This document shows, piece by piece, positions 34,062-43,802 of a stretch of DNA of 64,000 bases; positions within the stretch are counted from its first letter, which is position 1; every line of letters starts with the position of its first letter. The notes beneath the pieces are model-generated. The model was not told where the DNA came from and searched no databases. It saw nothing but the letters and a program-made list of their open reading frames with translations. The position numbers and the translations under genes are program-made. The DNA is from Pseudoxanthomonas sp. SE1 (GTDB taxonomy: Bacteria; Pseudomonadota; Gammaproteobacteria; Xanthomonadales; Xanthomonadaceae), in the NCBI RefSeq assembly GCF_029542205.1, contig NZ_CP113783.1, positions 735,001 through 799,000 of the forward strand. The letters are read 5' to 3'.

Positions 34062-35101
34062 TCATGCGGATAGCCGTCATTCCCGAGAGGCTGGGAGGCG
34101 TTCTGTCGCCCTGTGGAACGATTCGACTGTCAACGTTCTTCGATGCGATTCGCGATGCGACACATGGTCGTTGGGAGGTCCGTTACCTCGTCGCAGAGGA
34201 AGTCGAGGCATTTCAACCTCATGTCATCGTATGGCAGCGTGTGGCGCTGCCGACATCGGATGATGTCGCTGCGGTTGTGAAGGTCGCGAAGGCAGTCGGC
34301 GCGACCATGATCTACGATCTGGACGACAACCTGTTCGAGCTGGATGATCAGTTCGAGCGGCGCGTGTACGCCGGGAAGCTCGAAGCAGTCCGAGCGTCGT
34401 TGCAGGCCGCGGACCAGGTTTGGTGCTCTACACCCAACTTGGCCGGAAATTCGGCTGGCATTTCCAGATCGCCTCCATTGTTGATGACGAATGCGTTGGA
34501 TCCAGGCCTGTGGGTAACGGCCGGTGGCCCGGCCTTGGTAAGTGGTCCTGTGTCGAGGCTGCTCTACATGGGAACTCGGACTCACGCTGCAGATCTCGAC
34601 CTGCTCAACGAAGCGATGGCCCTGCTTGAGCGGCGTGCGCCGGGCAGGTACAAGTTGGACGTCGTCGGCGTGTCCTCACACTATGGTGAATTCCCATGGC
34701 TCGAGGTGCTAGCCATTCCCTCGCACATAGGTGCGTCTTACCCGGCCTTCGTGCACTGGCTTTGCCTGCAAGGGGCTCGAAGGCTGGGGGTAGCTCCTTT
34801 GCTGCGTTCGCGATTCAATGACAGCAAGAGCAATATCAAGGTGTTGGACTACGCCGCGCTTGGCATGCCCGCCTTGGTTTCGGACGTGCCGGCGTATTCG
34901 TCGCTTCGCGTCGACATGGATTGCATGAAGTCAGACAATAGCGCGTTGGCGTGGGCGACCAGCATCGAGCGAGCTTGCGCGGACGAAGCTTTGACCTCCA
35001 GAGTCTTGTCGAGCGCGACGAGCCTGATTGGAGAGCGAGTGTTTGGTGATGCCGTGAGGTTGCGTATGGACGCCATTGATCGAGGATTGAGCAGAGTATG
35101 A
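34058..35101 (+). CDS. GT4/GT-B-like glycosyltransferase
   Basis: 347 residues. The N-terminal half has the IYDLDDNLFELDDQF motif seen in a subgroup of GT-B glycosyltransferases, after VIVWQRVALPTSDDVAAVV. The C-terminal half has RLLYMGTRTHAADLDLLNEA and a typical donor-binding end (FNDSKSNIKVLDYAALGMPA LVSDVP, with KxxDY-AALG). Probably one O-antigen sugar transferase; donor and linkage are unknown. ATGA overlaps at both ends couple it to its neighbours. Confidence 0.78.
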   Translation: MIMRIAVIPERLGGVLSPCGTIRLSTFFDAIRDATHGRWEVRYLVAEEVEAFQPHVIVWQRVALPTSDDVAAVVKVAKAVGATMIYDLDDNLFELDDQFERRVYAGKLEAVRASLQAADQVWCSTPNLAGNSAGISRSPPLLMTNALDPGLWVTAGGPALVSGPVSRLLYMGTRTHAADLDLLNEAMALLERRAPGRYKLDVVGVSSHYGEFPWLEVLAIPSHIGASYPAFVHWLCLQGARRLGVAPLLRSRFNDSKSNIKVLDYAALGMPALVSDVPAYSSLRVDMDCMKSDNSALAWATSIERACADEALTSRVLSSATSLIGERVFGDAVRLRMDAIDRGLSRV

Positions 35102-36522
35102 GTCATCTACGAAAGGAAGCCGGACGGACGCTGCCCTTCATCCTTGGGGTGATCGTGCTGACAGGTGTCGTCGCCAGGTTCTACTCTTGGCCAGGATTCG
35201 CGACGCATGACTCGCTATTCATAACCCGAGAGGCTCTCGGGGGTGAGTACACGACTTATCATCCTCTCCTGAATGCGTTGCTCGTCAGGTTTCTCGCGGT
35301 TCCGCTGGATTCCTACTGGCTCTACACCAGCTTGCAGATTGCCTGGTGCTGCATGCTGCTGTACCAATCCTTACGTCACTCCCTCCATCGCCAAGGCACC
35401 CGGCTTCTTGGGTGTGTCGCCGTGGTCGCTTGGGCTGCATCACTCCATACGCTGCTCTACCTCGGCGTCGTTTGGAAAGATGTGCCGATCGCATATGGCC
35501 TGGTGTTCATGGCGGCACTCGCTTACAGGATGAGGGCCGAGCCAGGGTATCGGGCAACCGGGATGGATGGCTTCTTGTTGGGCCTTTCGCTGTTCTTCTG
35601 CCTTGGCATGCGCCACGGAATGATCTTCAACGCGGTATTGGTGCCTCTCTTGCTCGGCTGGCGCAGTGTCTTTGCGCAACGCAGGCTCTGGTTGCCAATT
35701 GTTTTCGCGATAGTTGGCTTTGCCGGGCTTCAGGCGATTGGCGCGAGCAAGCTTGTGAGCAATGACAACGCACACATGCTGCGATTGAAGGTCTCTGCAG
35801 TTTCGCAGCCCTTCTTGGCCATAGTCACGAACAAGAATGGCTACAATTCGGACGACCATGAGTACGATCGTAGGCTCGCAGTGCAGGCGTTCGGTGCCGA
35901 CTACGAGAAAGAGTTCTCACCAGACTACTTTCGGAACAATCCAGCGCCCATCTCGGAAGGCGAGCTTGATCACGTGTACCGGGCGATCCTAAAACGCACC
36001 CCCAGGCTATGCGCTAACAATTTCTCGCTATGCGTCTCATCGAGAGTCCAGATGTTCCTGGGCACACTCCAGCCGTCGACTTCGTTCGGTGGCATGACGT
36101 TCTACGACCTGGGGACGTTCGAGGACTGCGGGCAAGTTTTCGGGATGGTCGAGGCGCAATGCAAAGTCCTCGACCGATTTGAGACCTCCGAGAAGCCAGC
36201 CTGGGCGTTGGATGTCCAGAGGAAAGTTCAGTCGGGTTTGGTGGAGACACGGAATCCACTGGTTCGCGCCGTTTTCTGGAATCTTCTGCCAGCCCTATTC
36301 TTGCTGGCCGCCATGCTCTCGTTTGGACGGGCGTTCTCCCCCCTCTGGCTGGTGGCGGTGTTCTTCATCGCACAGATCGCGCTTCCGTTCATGACGGCGA
36401 TGGCCAACGATTTCCGCTACTACTACTTCTTGTTCCCCTTCGCTGTCGTCTTTGCGCCACCAGCGCTCCACTTGGCAGCGAAGGTGCTGGCCCGTGAGTC
36501 CGAGGCGAGGATGGAACCATGA
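35098..36522 (+). CDS. polytopic membrane protein, probable GT-C-type glycosyltransferase
   Basis: 474 residues with about ten membrane helices. The first periplasmic loop carries an acidic residue in FATHDSLFITREALGG followed by YHPLLNALLVR, the layout of GT-C enzymes that use polyprenyl-phosphate sugars on the outer face of the inner membrane. A long soluble loop lies at about residues 245-390. The next two genes encode a GtrB-like transferase and a small flippase, which would supply its donor. Substrate unknown. Confidence 0.68.
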   Translation: MSHLRKEAGRTLPFILGVIVLTGVVARFYSWPGFATHDSLFITREALGGEYTTYHPLLNALLVRFLAVPLDSYWLYTSLQIAWCCMLLYQSLRHSLHRQGTRLLGCVAVVAWAASLHTLLYLGVVWKDVPIAYGLVFMAALAYRMRAEPGYRATGMDGFLLGLSLFFCLGMRHGMIFNAVLVPLLLGWRSVFAQRRLWLPIVFAIVGFAGLQAIGASKLVSNDNAHMLRLKVSAVSQPFLAIVTNKNGYNSDDHEYDRRLAVQAFGADYEKEFSPDYFRNNPAPISEGELDHVYRAILKRTPRLCANNFSLCVSSRVQMFLGTLQPSTSFGGMTFYDLGTFEDCGQVFGMVEAQCKVLDRFETSEKPAWALDVQRKVQSGLVETRNPLVRAVFWNLLPALFLLAAMLSFGRAFSPLWLVAVFFIAQIALPFMTAMANDFRYYYFLFPFAVVFAPPALHLAAKVLARESEARMEP

Positions 36523-37556
36523 ATGAGCCTGCTGTTCCGGATGCTGTTGAGAGCCGGCCGGGGACTTCTTGCATCGCCGTCGTCATCCCATGCTACCGGG
36601 TCACGCGGCACATCATGGGCGTCCTTTCCAAGATTGGGGCTGAGGTTGACCTAATCTACTGCGTCGATGATGCTTGCCCGGACGGTAGTGCGGACTTCAT
36701 AGAGCGGCATTGCGTCGACCGGCGTCTACGCATCCTCAGGCACGCAGAGAACCAGGGCGTCGGAGGCGCGGTCCTGACAGGGTATGACCAGGCGGTGGCC
36801 GACGGAGCTTCCGTGATAGTCAAGATCGATGGCGATGGGCAAATGGATCCGCGACTGCTGATGGCGTTCGTTAACCCCATCCTGCGTGGTGAGGCTGACT
36901 ACACCAAGGGCAATCGCTTCTTTGACCTCAAGCGTATCCACGAGATGCCAAAGGTCCGTATCTTCGGCAATGCGATCCTCTCCCTGTTTACTAAACTCTC
37001 GACCGGGTACTGGGATCTTTTCGATCCGACCAACGGATACACAGCGATCCATGCGAATGCGGCGAGGTTCGTGCCGCGGGAGAAGATCAGCAAGCGTTAC
37101 TTCTTCGAGACCGACATGCTTTTCAGACTGAGCATATTGCGCGCCGTGGTGGTGGACGTCCCGATGGATGCCAGTTATGGCGATGAAGAAAGCGGCTTGA
37201 AGATCAAGCGGATCGTCGGCGAATTCGCGGCCAAGCACGCGCGGAATCTCTTCAAGCGGATCGCGTACAATTACATGTTGCGGGACTTGCCCCTCGCTTC
37301 GCTCCAGTTGTTCGTGGGGCTGGGCCTCCTGGCATTCGGCCTGATCTTCGGGTGCTGGCATTGGTGGATATCAGCGTCCACCAATGTGGGTGCTAGCACC
37401 GGGACTGTGATGATTCCTACGATGTCCCTGTTGGTGGGCATACAACTCGTCCTGGCGTTCCTTTCGTACGATATCGCGAACGTGCCCCGGCGCGTCATGC
37501 ACACCCTTCTGGAGCAACGTTTGGCAGCGCTCGCGGTGAGGTCTTCGGATGAATGA
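36519..37556 (+). CDS. GT2 polyprenyl-phosphate glycosyltransferase (GtrB/DPM1-like)
   Basis: 345 residues: an N-terminal GT2 domain (CIAVVIPCYRVTRHIMGVL, CVDDACPDGS with the DxD-like acidic pair, KIDGDGQMDP) and two C-terminal membrane helices (LQLFVGLGLLAFGLIFGCW and TMSLLVGIQLVLAFLSYDI). This is the structure of enzymes that load a sugar on undecaprenyl phosphate at the inner face of the membrane. Overlaps the membrane protein gene upstream by 4 bases and the small flippase gene downstream by 8. Confidence 0.85.
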   Translation: MNEPAVPDAVESRPGTSCIAVVIPCYRVTRHIMGVLSKIGAEVDLIYCVDDACPDGSADFIERHCVDRRLRILRHAENQGVGGAVLTGYDQAVADGASVIVKIDGDGQMDPRLLMAFVNPILRGEADYTKGNRFFDLKRIHEMPKVRIFGNAILSLFTKLSTGYWDLFDPTNGYTAIHANAARFVPREKISKRYFFETDMLFRLSILRAVVVDVPMDASYGDEESGLKIKRIVGEFAAKHARNLFKRIAYNYMLRDLPLASLQLFVGLGLLAFGLIFGCWHWWISASTNVGASTGTVMIPTMSLLVGIQLVLAFLSYDIANVPRRVMHTLLEQRLAALAVRSSDE

Positions 37557-37917
37557 TCCGATCCGGATGGGGTGGGGGACCGCGCTTCTGCTCGCGGCGA
37601 CGCTCCTGCTGCTTAGCCTAGGGCAGATCCTGTTCAAGTGGGCATCGAAGGGCGTCTCGTTCGGAGATCCCCGCAGCCTGTTGTCCCCGAGCCTATTGTC
37701 CGGCCTGTTCGTTTACGGCTTGGCCACGATAATGTGGATTCTGGTGCTCAAGAGGCTGCCTTTGTCGCTTGCCTTTCCGTTCTATGGGCTGACGTTCTTG
37801 CTGGTGCCATTGCTCGCCCACTTCCTGATTGGCGAGAAGATCGGCTACCAGACCTTGCTTGGAGGTGGCATCATCATGTTCGGGGTTTTCGTAACGAGTT
37901 GGGGGAAGATTGCATGA
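37549..37917 (+). CDS. small EamA/SMR-like protein, probable lipid-linked sugar flippase
   Basis: 122 residues with four membrane helices (LLLAATLLLLSLGQILFKWA, GLATIMWILVLKRLPLSLAF, FLLVPLLAHFLIGEKI, GGGIIMFGVFVTSW). The FKWASKG and ALAFPFYGL-type segments resemble ArnE/ArnF, which flip undecaprenyl-phosphate aminoarabinose. Located between the GtrB-like transferase and a methyltransferase, it most likely flips the undecaprenyl-phosphate sugar for the GT-C enzyme. It takes the place that GtrA has in phage seroconversion cassettes. Confidence 0.78.
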   Translation: MNDPIRMGWGTALLLAATLLLLSLGQILFKWASKGVSFGDPRSLLSPSLLSGLFVYGLATIMWILVLKRLPLSLAFPFYGLTFLLVPLLAHFLIGEKIGYQTLLGGGIIMFGVFVTSWGKIA

Positions 37918-38774
37918 GTGAGTGTCCGGCATGTGGGGCAACGCTCACCCTGGGAGTTGCGCCCTGGCATCTCAAGTGCACCGAGTGCTCCTACGAAGGT
38001 AGCAGTCTGAAGCCGAGGATTCTCGATCAGAAGGCCGGCAACGACTTGGACGAGCATGCGCGCGAGGATGCGCTGCGGACGCTACGCATCGCCAATTTCG
38101 ACCTCCTCGCGAAGCGCGTCGCCCTGTTGCTCCCGGCCGGTTCCCAAGGGTCCCCGCGCTTGCTGGATGTCGGTTGCGCGCACGGTTGGTTTCTCCAGCG
38201 CATGAGCGGCGAGTATGATGTCGCGGGGATCGAACCGGATCCGTTGATTGCCGACGTCGCACGTAGCCGTGGCTTCGATGTGAAGAGTGGTTTCTTCCCA
38301 GACGTTGTAGGGGCGGAAACGTATGACCTCATTGCGTTCAACGACGTGCTGGAGCACATCCCCGACGTCGCTGGCACCTTGGCCGCGTGCCATGCGCACC
38401 TCAATGCCGGCGGGCACGTCATCGTCAATGCGCCTGACCGCACGGGATTCCTCTATCGCCTGTCGAAGGCGATGGCTCGTGTCGGCTTGAGCAGGTCGTT
38501 CGACCGCATGTGGCAGGTTGGTTTCCCATCGCCGCACCTGCACTACTTCGATACTCCGGCCATGCAGCGTTTGGCACGCAATGCAGGTTTTTCCGTGGCC
38601 GACACGTTCGCCCTTCCCACCGCAAGCCATGATGGCCTTTATTCGCGTGTCAGGTACGACAAGTCCGTGTCGGCAGTGAAGGCAGGATTGCTCACTGCCA
38701 TTCTTGGCGCACTCATACCGGCGCTAGCGATACTGCCGGCTGACATCCGGGTCTGGATCCTGCGCAAGGACTGA
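37914..38774 (+). CDS. SAM-dependent methyltransferase with N-terminal zinc ribbon
   Basis: 286 residues. The N-terminus has a Cys4-like pair (CPACG and CTECS). The middle is a class I methyltransferase: RLLDVGCAHGWFL (SAM motif I), VAGIEPDPLI, and LIAFNDVLEHIPD. The last 40 residues include a hydrophobic stretch (LLTAILGALIPALAILPA), suggesting membrane association. Likely methylates a sugar of the O-antigen or its lipid-linked precursor. Overlaps the flippase gene by 4 bases; last gene of the operon. Confidence 0.82.
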   Translation: MSECPACGATLTLGVAPWHLKCTECSYEGSSLKPRILDQKAGNDLDEHAREDALRTLRIANFDLLAKRVALLLPAGSQGSPRLLDVGCAHGWFLQRMSGEYDVAGIEPDPLIADVARSRGFDVKSGFFPDVVGAETYDLIAFNDVLEHIPDVAGTLAACHAHLNAGGHVIVNAPDRTGFLYRLSKAMARVGLSRSFDRMWQVGFPSPHLHYFDTPAMQRLARNAGFSVADTFALPTASHDGLYSRVRYDKSVSAVKAGLLTAILGALIPALAILPADIRVWILRKD

Positions 38775-38832
38775 GCCGGGTATGCGGGTCCGCCGGCGCA
38801 GCATGCTCGCCGGCGAACTGTTGGATGGTCTA

Positions 38833-39387
38833 TTACTCGACGATCATCTTGAGTGGGCTCGCACATGAAACTTGCGCGCCCGATTCATCGTGGAGAATGG
38901 ACACCGTATATTCGCCTGCCGGAACCTGCAGCGTGGCGAGCTCCAGCTTGAAGCCTGCATTGGTCAGTGCCTCAGCTTTGTATGCGGTCGCAACGTCATC
39001 CCGTTTGATGCCCGCCGGGCCCGAGATCGAGAAGGCATTTCCAGGCTTGGAAAGAACAACGGTCACGTTGCCAGGATTCGTGAGGCTGGTCGTGGCTGCC
39101 CACCCCTCAAATGCGACCGCGCCCGCGCCAGCCACCTTGAACACGCCTTCCTGTGGCGAGTTTCCGTTGATTGCATCCAGCGCGCAAAGCTCAACTTTCC
39201 CAAGCGACTCGAGATCGGCCGTGAACTCGGAGAACTGAGTCGTAGGCGGCTGTTCGGTTCCAGTCGAGGCGTCGGCAGGCACCGTCGGGGTGGCAGCCAT
39301 GGGTTCTTGGTACTCGGGTGTTTTGTCGTTGCAACCGCTGAGCGCGATCGCGATGAGCGTGACGGCGGGGAATAGTTTTCGACTCAT
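38833..39387 (-). CDS. lipoprotein of unknown function
   Basis: 184 residues with a clear lipobox (LIAIALSGCNDK, lipidated Cys about residue 19), a Thr/Pro/Ala linker and a beta-rich C-terminal domain (AVAFEGWAATTSLTNPGN, TLQVPAGEYTVSILHDESG) resembling small immunoglobulin-like folds. No family recognised. It lies at the right edge of the O-antigen locus in the opposite direction, next to etfA. ATG 39387 begins the signal peptide; the frame extends ten codons further without support. Confidence 0.7.
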   Translation of the reverse strand: MSRKLFPAVTLIAIALSGCNDKTPEYQEPMAATPTVPADASTGTEQPPTTQFSEFTADLESLGKVELCALDAINGNSPQEGVFKVAGAGAVAFEGWAATTSLTNPGNVTVVLSKPGNAFSISGPAGIKRDDVATAYKAEALTNAGFKLELATLQVPAGEYTVSILHDESGAQVSCASPLKMIVE

Positions 39388-39449
39388 AGGTGAGGTGTCC
39401 TCGATAAGTTGGGCCACGACGACGCTCGCGAAGCTCGTGGCGGTTGAGT

Positions 39450-40388
39450 TCAGAGCTGTGACTCAAGTTCAGGCAACAACTGGAACAGATCCCCCACCAA
39501 CCCGATATCCGCAATCTCGAAGATCGGCGCTTCGCCGTCCTTATTGATGGCGACGATCGTGCCTGCGTCCTTGATGCCGGTCAGGTGCTGGATGGCGCCG
39601 GAGATGCCGACGGCCACGTACAGCTCGGGGGCGATGATCTTGCCGGTCTGGCCGACCTGCAGTTCGTTCGGCACGTAGCCGGCGTCCACGGCGGCGCGCG
39701 AAGCACCGACGGCGGCGCCCAGTTTGTCGGCCAGGGCGTAGATCACCTTGAAGTTCTCGGCCGAGCCTACGCCGCGGCCGCCGGAGACGACGCGCTTGGC
39801 GCTCTGCAGGTCGGGGCGGTCGGACTTGCCGGCGGCCAAGCCGACATAGCGGGTGTGCGTCGGCAGGGTGGCATCCACGCTGGCCGCTTTGATCGTCGCG
39901 CTGCCGCCCTTGGCGGCTTCCGGCCAGGACGCGGTGCGTACGGTGGCGACGACGGTCTGGTCGGCCGGGGTTTCGACGGTGATGATCGCGTTGCCGGCGT
40001 AGATGGGACGCTTGAAGGTGTGCGGGCTTTCCACGGCCATCAGGTCGGAGACCTGGTTGACGCCGAGCAGGGCGGCCACGCAGGGCAGCAGGTCCTTGCC
40101 GAACGTGGTCGACGGCGCGAACACGTGCGTGTAGCCGGCGGCGAGCTTGGCGATCTGCGGTGCCAGTACCTGCGCGATGGCATTCGCGTTGGCGGCATGG
40201 GCGACGGTCAGCACCTTGGCGACGCCGGCGATCTGCGCGGCGTCGGCGGCGACGGCCGTCGGGTCGGCGGCCAGCACGACGACGTCGATGGCGTCGGCCT
40301 TCACCGCCGCGGCGGCGCTGACGGTCTTGGCGGTGGAGGCGTTGAGCTTGCCGTCCAGGTGTTCGGCGATGACAAGAACCTTGGCCAT
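39450..40388 (-). CDS. etfA: electron transfer flavoprotein alpha subunit
   Basis: 312 residues. The C-terminal FAD-binding domain has [54 protein letters not shown] and [20 protein letters not shown], all family signatures. With EtfB it carries electrons from acyl-CoA dehydrogenases to ETF-ubiquinone oxidoreductase, whose gene lies at 49211-50839. The start shares one base with the etfB stop. Right border marker of the Xanthomonas-type O-antigen locus. Confidence 0.97.
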   Translation of the reverse strand: MAKVLVIAEHLDGKLNASTAKTVSAAAAVKADAIDVVVLAADPTAVAADAAQIAGVAKVLTVAHAANANAIAQVLAPQIAKLAAGYTHVFAPSTTFGKDLLPCVAALLGVNQVSDLMAVESPHTFKRPIYAGNAIITVETPADQTVVATVRTASWPEAAKGGSATIKAASVDATLPTHTRYVGLAAGKSDRPDLQSAKRVVSGGRGVGSAENFKVIYALADKLGAAVGASRAAVDAGYVPNELQVGQTGKIIAPELYVAVGISGAIQHLTGIKDAGTIVAINKDGEAPIFEIADIGLVGDLFQLLPELESQL

Positions 40389-41134
40389 TACAGCAACCCC
40401 TTCTGCTTGAGTGCGGCGACCAGTTCGGCCGCGTCCTTCACCATGACGCCCTTGCTGCGCTTGGCTGGCGGGGCGTAGTGCGTGGTCTTGTGGGTGTCGG
40501 CGGCTTCCACCCCGAGGTCGGCAAGCTGAAGCGTTTCCAGCGGCTTGCTCTTGGCCTTCATGATGTCGGGCAGCTTGATGAAGCGCGGCTCGTTGAGGCG
40601 CAGGTCGGTGGTGACGACCGCAGGCAGGTCGACCTCCAGCGTTTCCAGGCCGGCGTCGACTTCGCGCACCACCGTGGCCTTGCCGTCGGCGATGTCGAGC
40701 TTGCCCGCGAACGTCGCCTGCGGGCGGCCCCACAGCGTGGCCAGCATCTGGCCGGCCTGGTTGGCGTCGTCGTCGATGGCCTGCTTGCCAAGGATCACCA
40801 GGTCCGGCGACTCCTTCTCGACCAGCTTCAGCAGGGTACGGGCGGCGGTCAGCGGCTGGATGGCCTGATCGGTGACCACGTGGATGGCGCGGTTGGCGCC
40901 CATGGCCAGGCCGTTGCGCAGGTGGGCCTGGGCGTCTGCGGGGGCGATGGTGGCGACCACGACTTCGGTGGCGATGCCCTTGTCGCGCAAGCGGAGGGCT
41001 TCTTCCAGCGCGATCTCGTCGAAGGGATTGGGGGACAGCTTGACGCCGTCGGTGACCACGCCGGAGCCGTCCGGCTTGACCTGGATGCGGACGTTGTAGT
41101 CCACCACGCGCTTGTAGGCGACGAGAATCTTCAT
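40388..41134 (-). CDS. etfB: electron transfer flavoprotein beta subunit
   Basis: 248 residues with the AMP-binding EtfB fold: [20 protein letters not shown] at the start, [16 protein letters not shown], and [20 protein letters not shown], the EtfB signature region. Forms the heterodimer with EtfA encoded directly downstream, one base overlapping. Confidence 0.97.
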   Translation of the reverse strand: MKILVAYKRVVDYNVRIQVKPDGSGVVTDGVKLSPNPFDEIALEEALRLRDKGIATEVVVATIAPADAQAHLRNGLAMGANRAIHVVTDQAIQPLTAARTLLKLVEKESPDLVILGKQAIDDDANQAGQMLATLWGRPQATFAGKLDIADGKATVVREVDAGLETLEVDLPAVVTTDLRLNEPRFIKLPDIMKAKSKPLETLQLADLGVEAADTHKTTHYAPPAKRSKGVMVKDAAELVAALKQKGLL

Positions 41135-41210
41135 CCTGCGGGAATTCCTGTATGCGACGGTGAGGCCCGGCCGCGGCGGCTGGCCGAGGGCAGACGTGGG
41201 ATTTTAGCGG

Positions 41211-42143
41211 TCAGGCGGGGGCCATGCGAGCCCGTACGGTGCCATCCGCCAGCTGTTCCGCCAGAACACCTGCAAAACGTGCCGCGCTGCCGGGGGCTTG
41301 GGCGAAAAACAGAGATGGTTCCGTGAGCTCCAGTTCCAGCAGCTGCGGTTGCCCGTCGGTGCCGGTCAACAGGTCGATGCGCGCGTAGGGAAGGGGCGTC
41401 TCGAGCTGCCTCAGGCGCGCGGTGGCGCTGAGGACCCGCTCGGCCAGTGCCTGCTCGGCGGGGGTGGCCGTGGTCGCCACGATCTCGCCGAGAGCCATCG
41501 GCGCTTGCCTCGCCGCTTCGCCGGGAGGCAGCTGGGCGCTTTTCCGGGCGGCGTGGCTGAACCGGCCATCGAAGTACAGCAGCGCGGTTTCGCCATGTTG
41601 GTCGACCGAAGCCAGATAGGGCTGCAGCATCACGCTGCGCTCTTGCTCCAGCAAGCGGCCGATGTGGTTGCCGGCCACGAACTGCTGGTCACGGGCGTAC
41701 CGCTGGGTGTCTCGGGCGCCAGCACTTACCGTTGGCTTGACGACAAACTCCTGCGCGTCGAATTCGTCCAGGAACCCCGCCAGCGCCTCCATGGGCTCGG
41801 CATCGGGCTCGACGAACCGGGTCGGGACGACGGGTATGCCGATGGTGGCCAGATCCGCAAGATAGTGTTTGTCGGTATTCCAGCGCACGACGTTCAGCGG
41901 GTTGAGTAGGCGCGTCACCCGATCCGTGTGCTCGCACCAGGCCAGGAAGTCGGACAGTCGCTCGGTGTAATCCCATGGCGAACGCAGCAGGGCCGCGTCG
42001 AAGCGACCCCAGCTAACGGTCGGGTCGTCCCAGGCCACGGCACGGGCATGCACGCCGGCGTCTGCGCAGGCATCGAGCAATGGCATCAGATCGTCGTCGT
42101 GGCCGGTGGCGGCCACGGCCGTGACGAGAGCGAGGTTCATCAT
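41211..42143 (-). CDS. ATP-grasp protein of unknown substrate
   Basis: 310 residues resembling the glutathione-synthetase/RimK ATP-grasp group: N-terminal LLRSPWDYTERLSDFLAW, nucleotide-binding stretch QEFVVKPTVSAGARDTQRY, SVMLQPYLASVDQHGETALL and the metal-binding end RIDLLTGTDGQPQLLELELTE (two acidic ligands near 275). Would join a carboxylate to an amine or thiol using ATP; the substrate cannot be deduced. Two adjacent ATGs (42143, 42140) are possible starts. Divergent from scoA. Confidence 0.82.
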   Translation of the reverse strand: MMNLALVTAVAATGHDDDLMPLLDACADAGVHARAVAWDDPTVSWGRFDAALLRSPWDYTERLSDFLAWCEHTDRVTRLLNPLNVVRWNTDKHYLADLATIGIPVVPTRFVEPDAEPMEALAGFLDEFDAQEFVVKPTVSAGARDTQRYARDQQFVAGNHIGRLLEQERSVMLQPYLASVDQHGETALLYFDGRFSHAARKSAQLPPGEAARQAPMALGEIVATTATPAEQALAERVLSATARLRQLETPLPYARIDLLTGTDGQPQLLELELTEPSLFFAQAPGSAARFAGVLAEQLADGTVRARMAPA

Positions 42144-42244
42144 GCGCACCAGTGTACGCGCACGCCCCGTACGGGATTCCCATTGCCCGAAAGTACCTGT
42201 GTCCGGGATGAGGGGCTGGGTAGAATGCGGGCTTTCCTCATCGA

Positions 42245-42987
42245 ATGGATCGCGCCATGGCGGGTAACCCCGGCTCCGGAGGCAAGCAGAAGCTCTATCC
42301 CAGTGCAGCGGCCGCGCTGGACGGCGTCGTGGCGGATGGTCAGACACTGGCGGTCGGCGGGTTCGGCCTGTGTGGCATCCCGGAGGCGCTGATCGGCGCT
42401 CTGCGAGACAGTGGCGTGAAGGGGCTGACGGCCATCTCCAACAATGCGGGTGTGGACGGCTTCGGCTTGGGCCTGCTGCTGGAGACCCGGCAGATCAAGA
42501 AGATGATTTCCTCGTACGTGGGCGAGAACAAGGAGTTCGAGCGCCAGTTCCTCTCGGGCGAGTTGGAGCTGGAGTTCAACCCGCAGGGCACGCTGGCCGA
42601 GCGCCTGCGTGCCGGCGGCGCGGGCATCCCGGCCTTCTTCACCCGGACGGGCTACGGCACGGTCGTCGCCGAGGGCAAGGAAACCCGCCAGTTCGGCGAG
42701 CACTGGTACGTGATGGAGACCGCCCTGATGGCCGACGTGGCGCTGGTCAAGGCGTGGAAGGCCGACAAGTCCGGCAACCTCGTGTTCCGCAAGACCGCGC
42801 GCAACTTCAACCCGGCCTGCGCCATGGCTGGAAAGGTCTGCATCGCGGAGGTCGAGGAAGTGGTGGAGATCGGCGCCATCGATCCCGACCACGTCCACCT
42901 GCCAGGCATCTACGTGGACCGCATCGTCCACAACCCGACCCCCGAGAAGCGCATCGAGCAGCGCACCGTCCGCCAAGGAGACAAGTG

Positions 42988-42988
<1 letters not shown>
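42245..42988 (+). CDS. scoA: 3-oxoacid CoA-transferase subunit A
   Basis: 247 residues of the CoA-transferase family I alpha subunit: [20 protein letters not shown] carries the GGFGxxGxP glycine motif, followed by [15 protein letters not shown] and [20 protein letters not shown]. With subunit B it moves CoA from succinyl-CoA to acetoacetate or similar 3-oxoacids, fitting the acetoacetate released by the fumarylacetoacetase route elsewhere in the window. The stop overlaps the ATG of subunit B by one base. Confidence 0.94.
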
Positions 42989-43623
<635 letters not shown>

Positions 43624-43802
43624 ATCACTTTAAGTCGTGATGCAAGTCCGGTTGTCGTGCGCGATGGCGCACGCCTGACTTTCAGCTGTACGTTTTCCGG
43701 CCGATAACGCGGAGAGGCGAACCTGTTGGCTGTTTTGTGGCCCGGGAGCTGGGCTATAGTGTCGGTTCAGGGGCTCTATCCGTTTTTCTCAGAGGCGTAC
43801 GT

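Noticed and set aside
38774..38832. Palindrome CGCCGGCG...CGCCGGCG as a terminator at the end of the O-antigen operon
   Set aside because: No T-run on either strand; may be a REP-like relic, but too little evidence to call.
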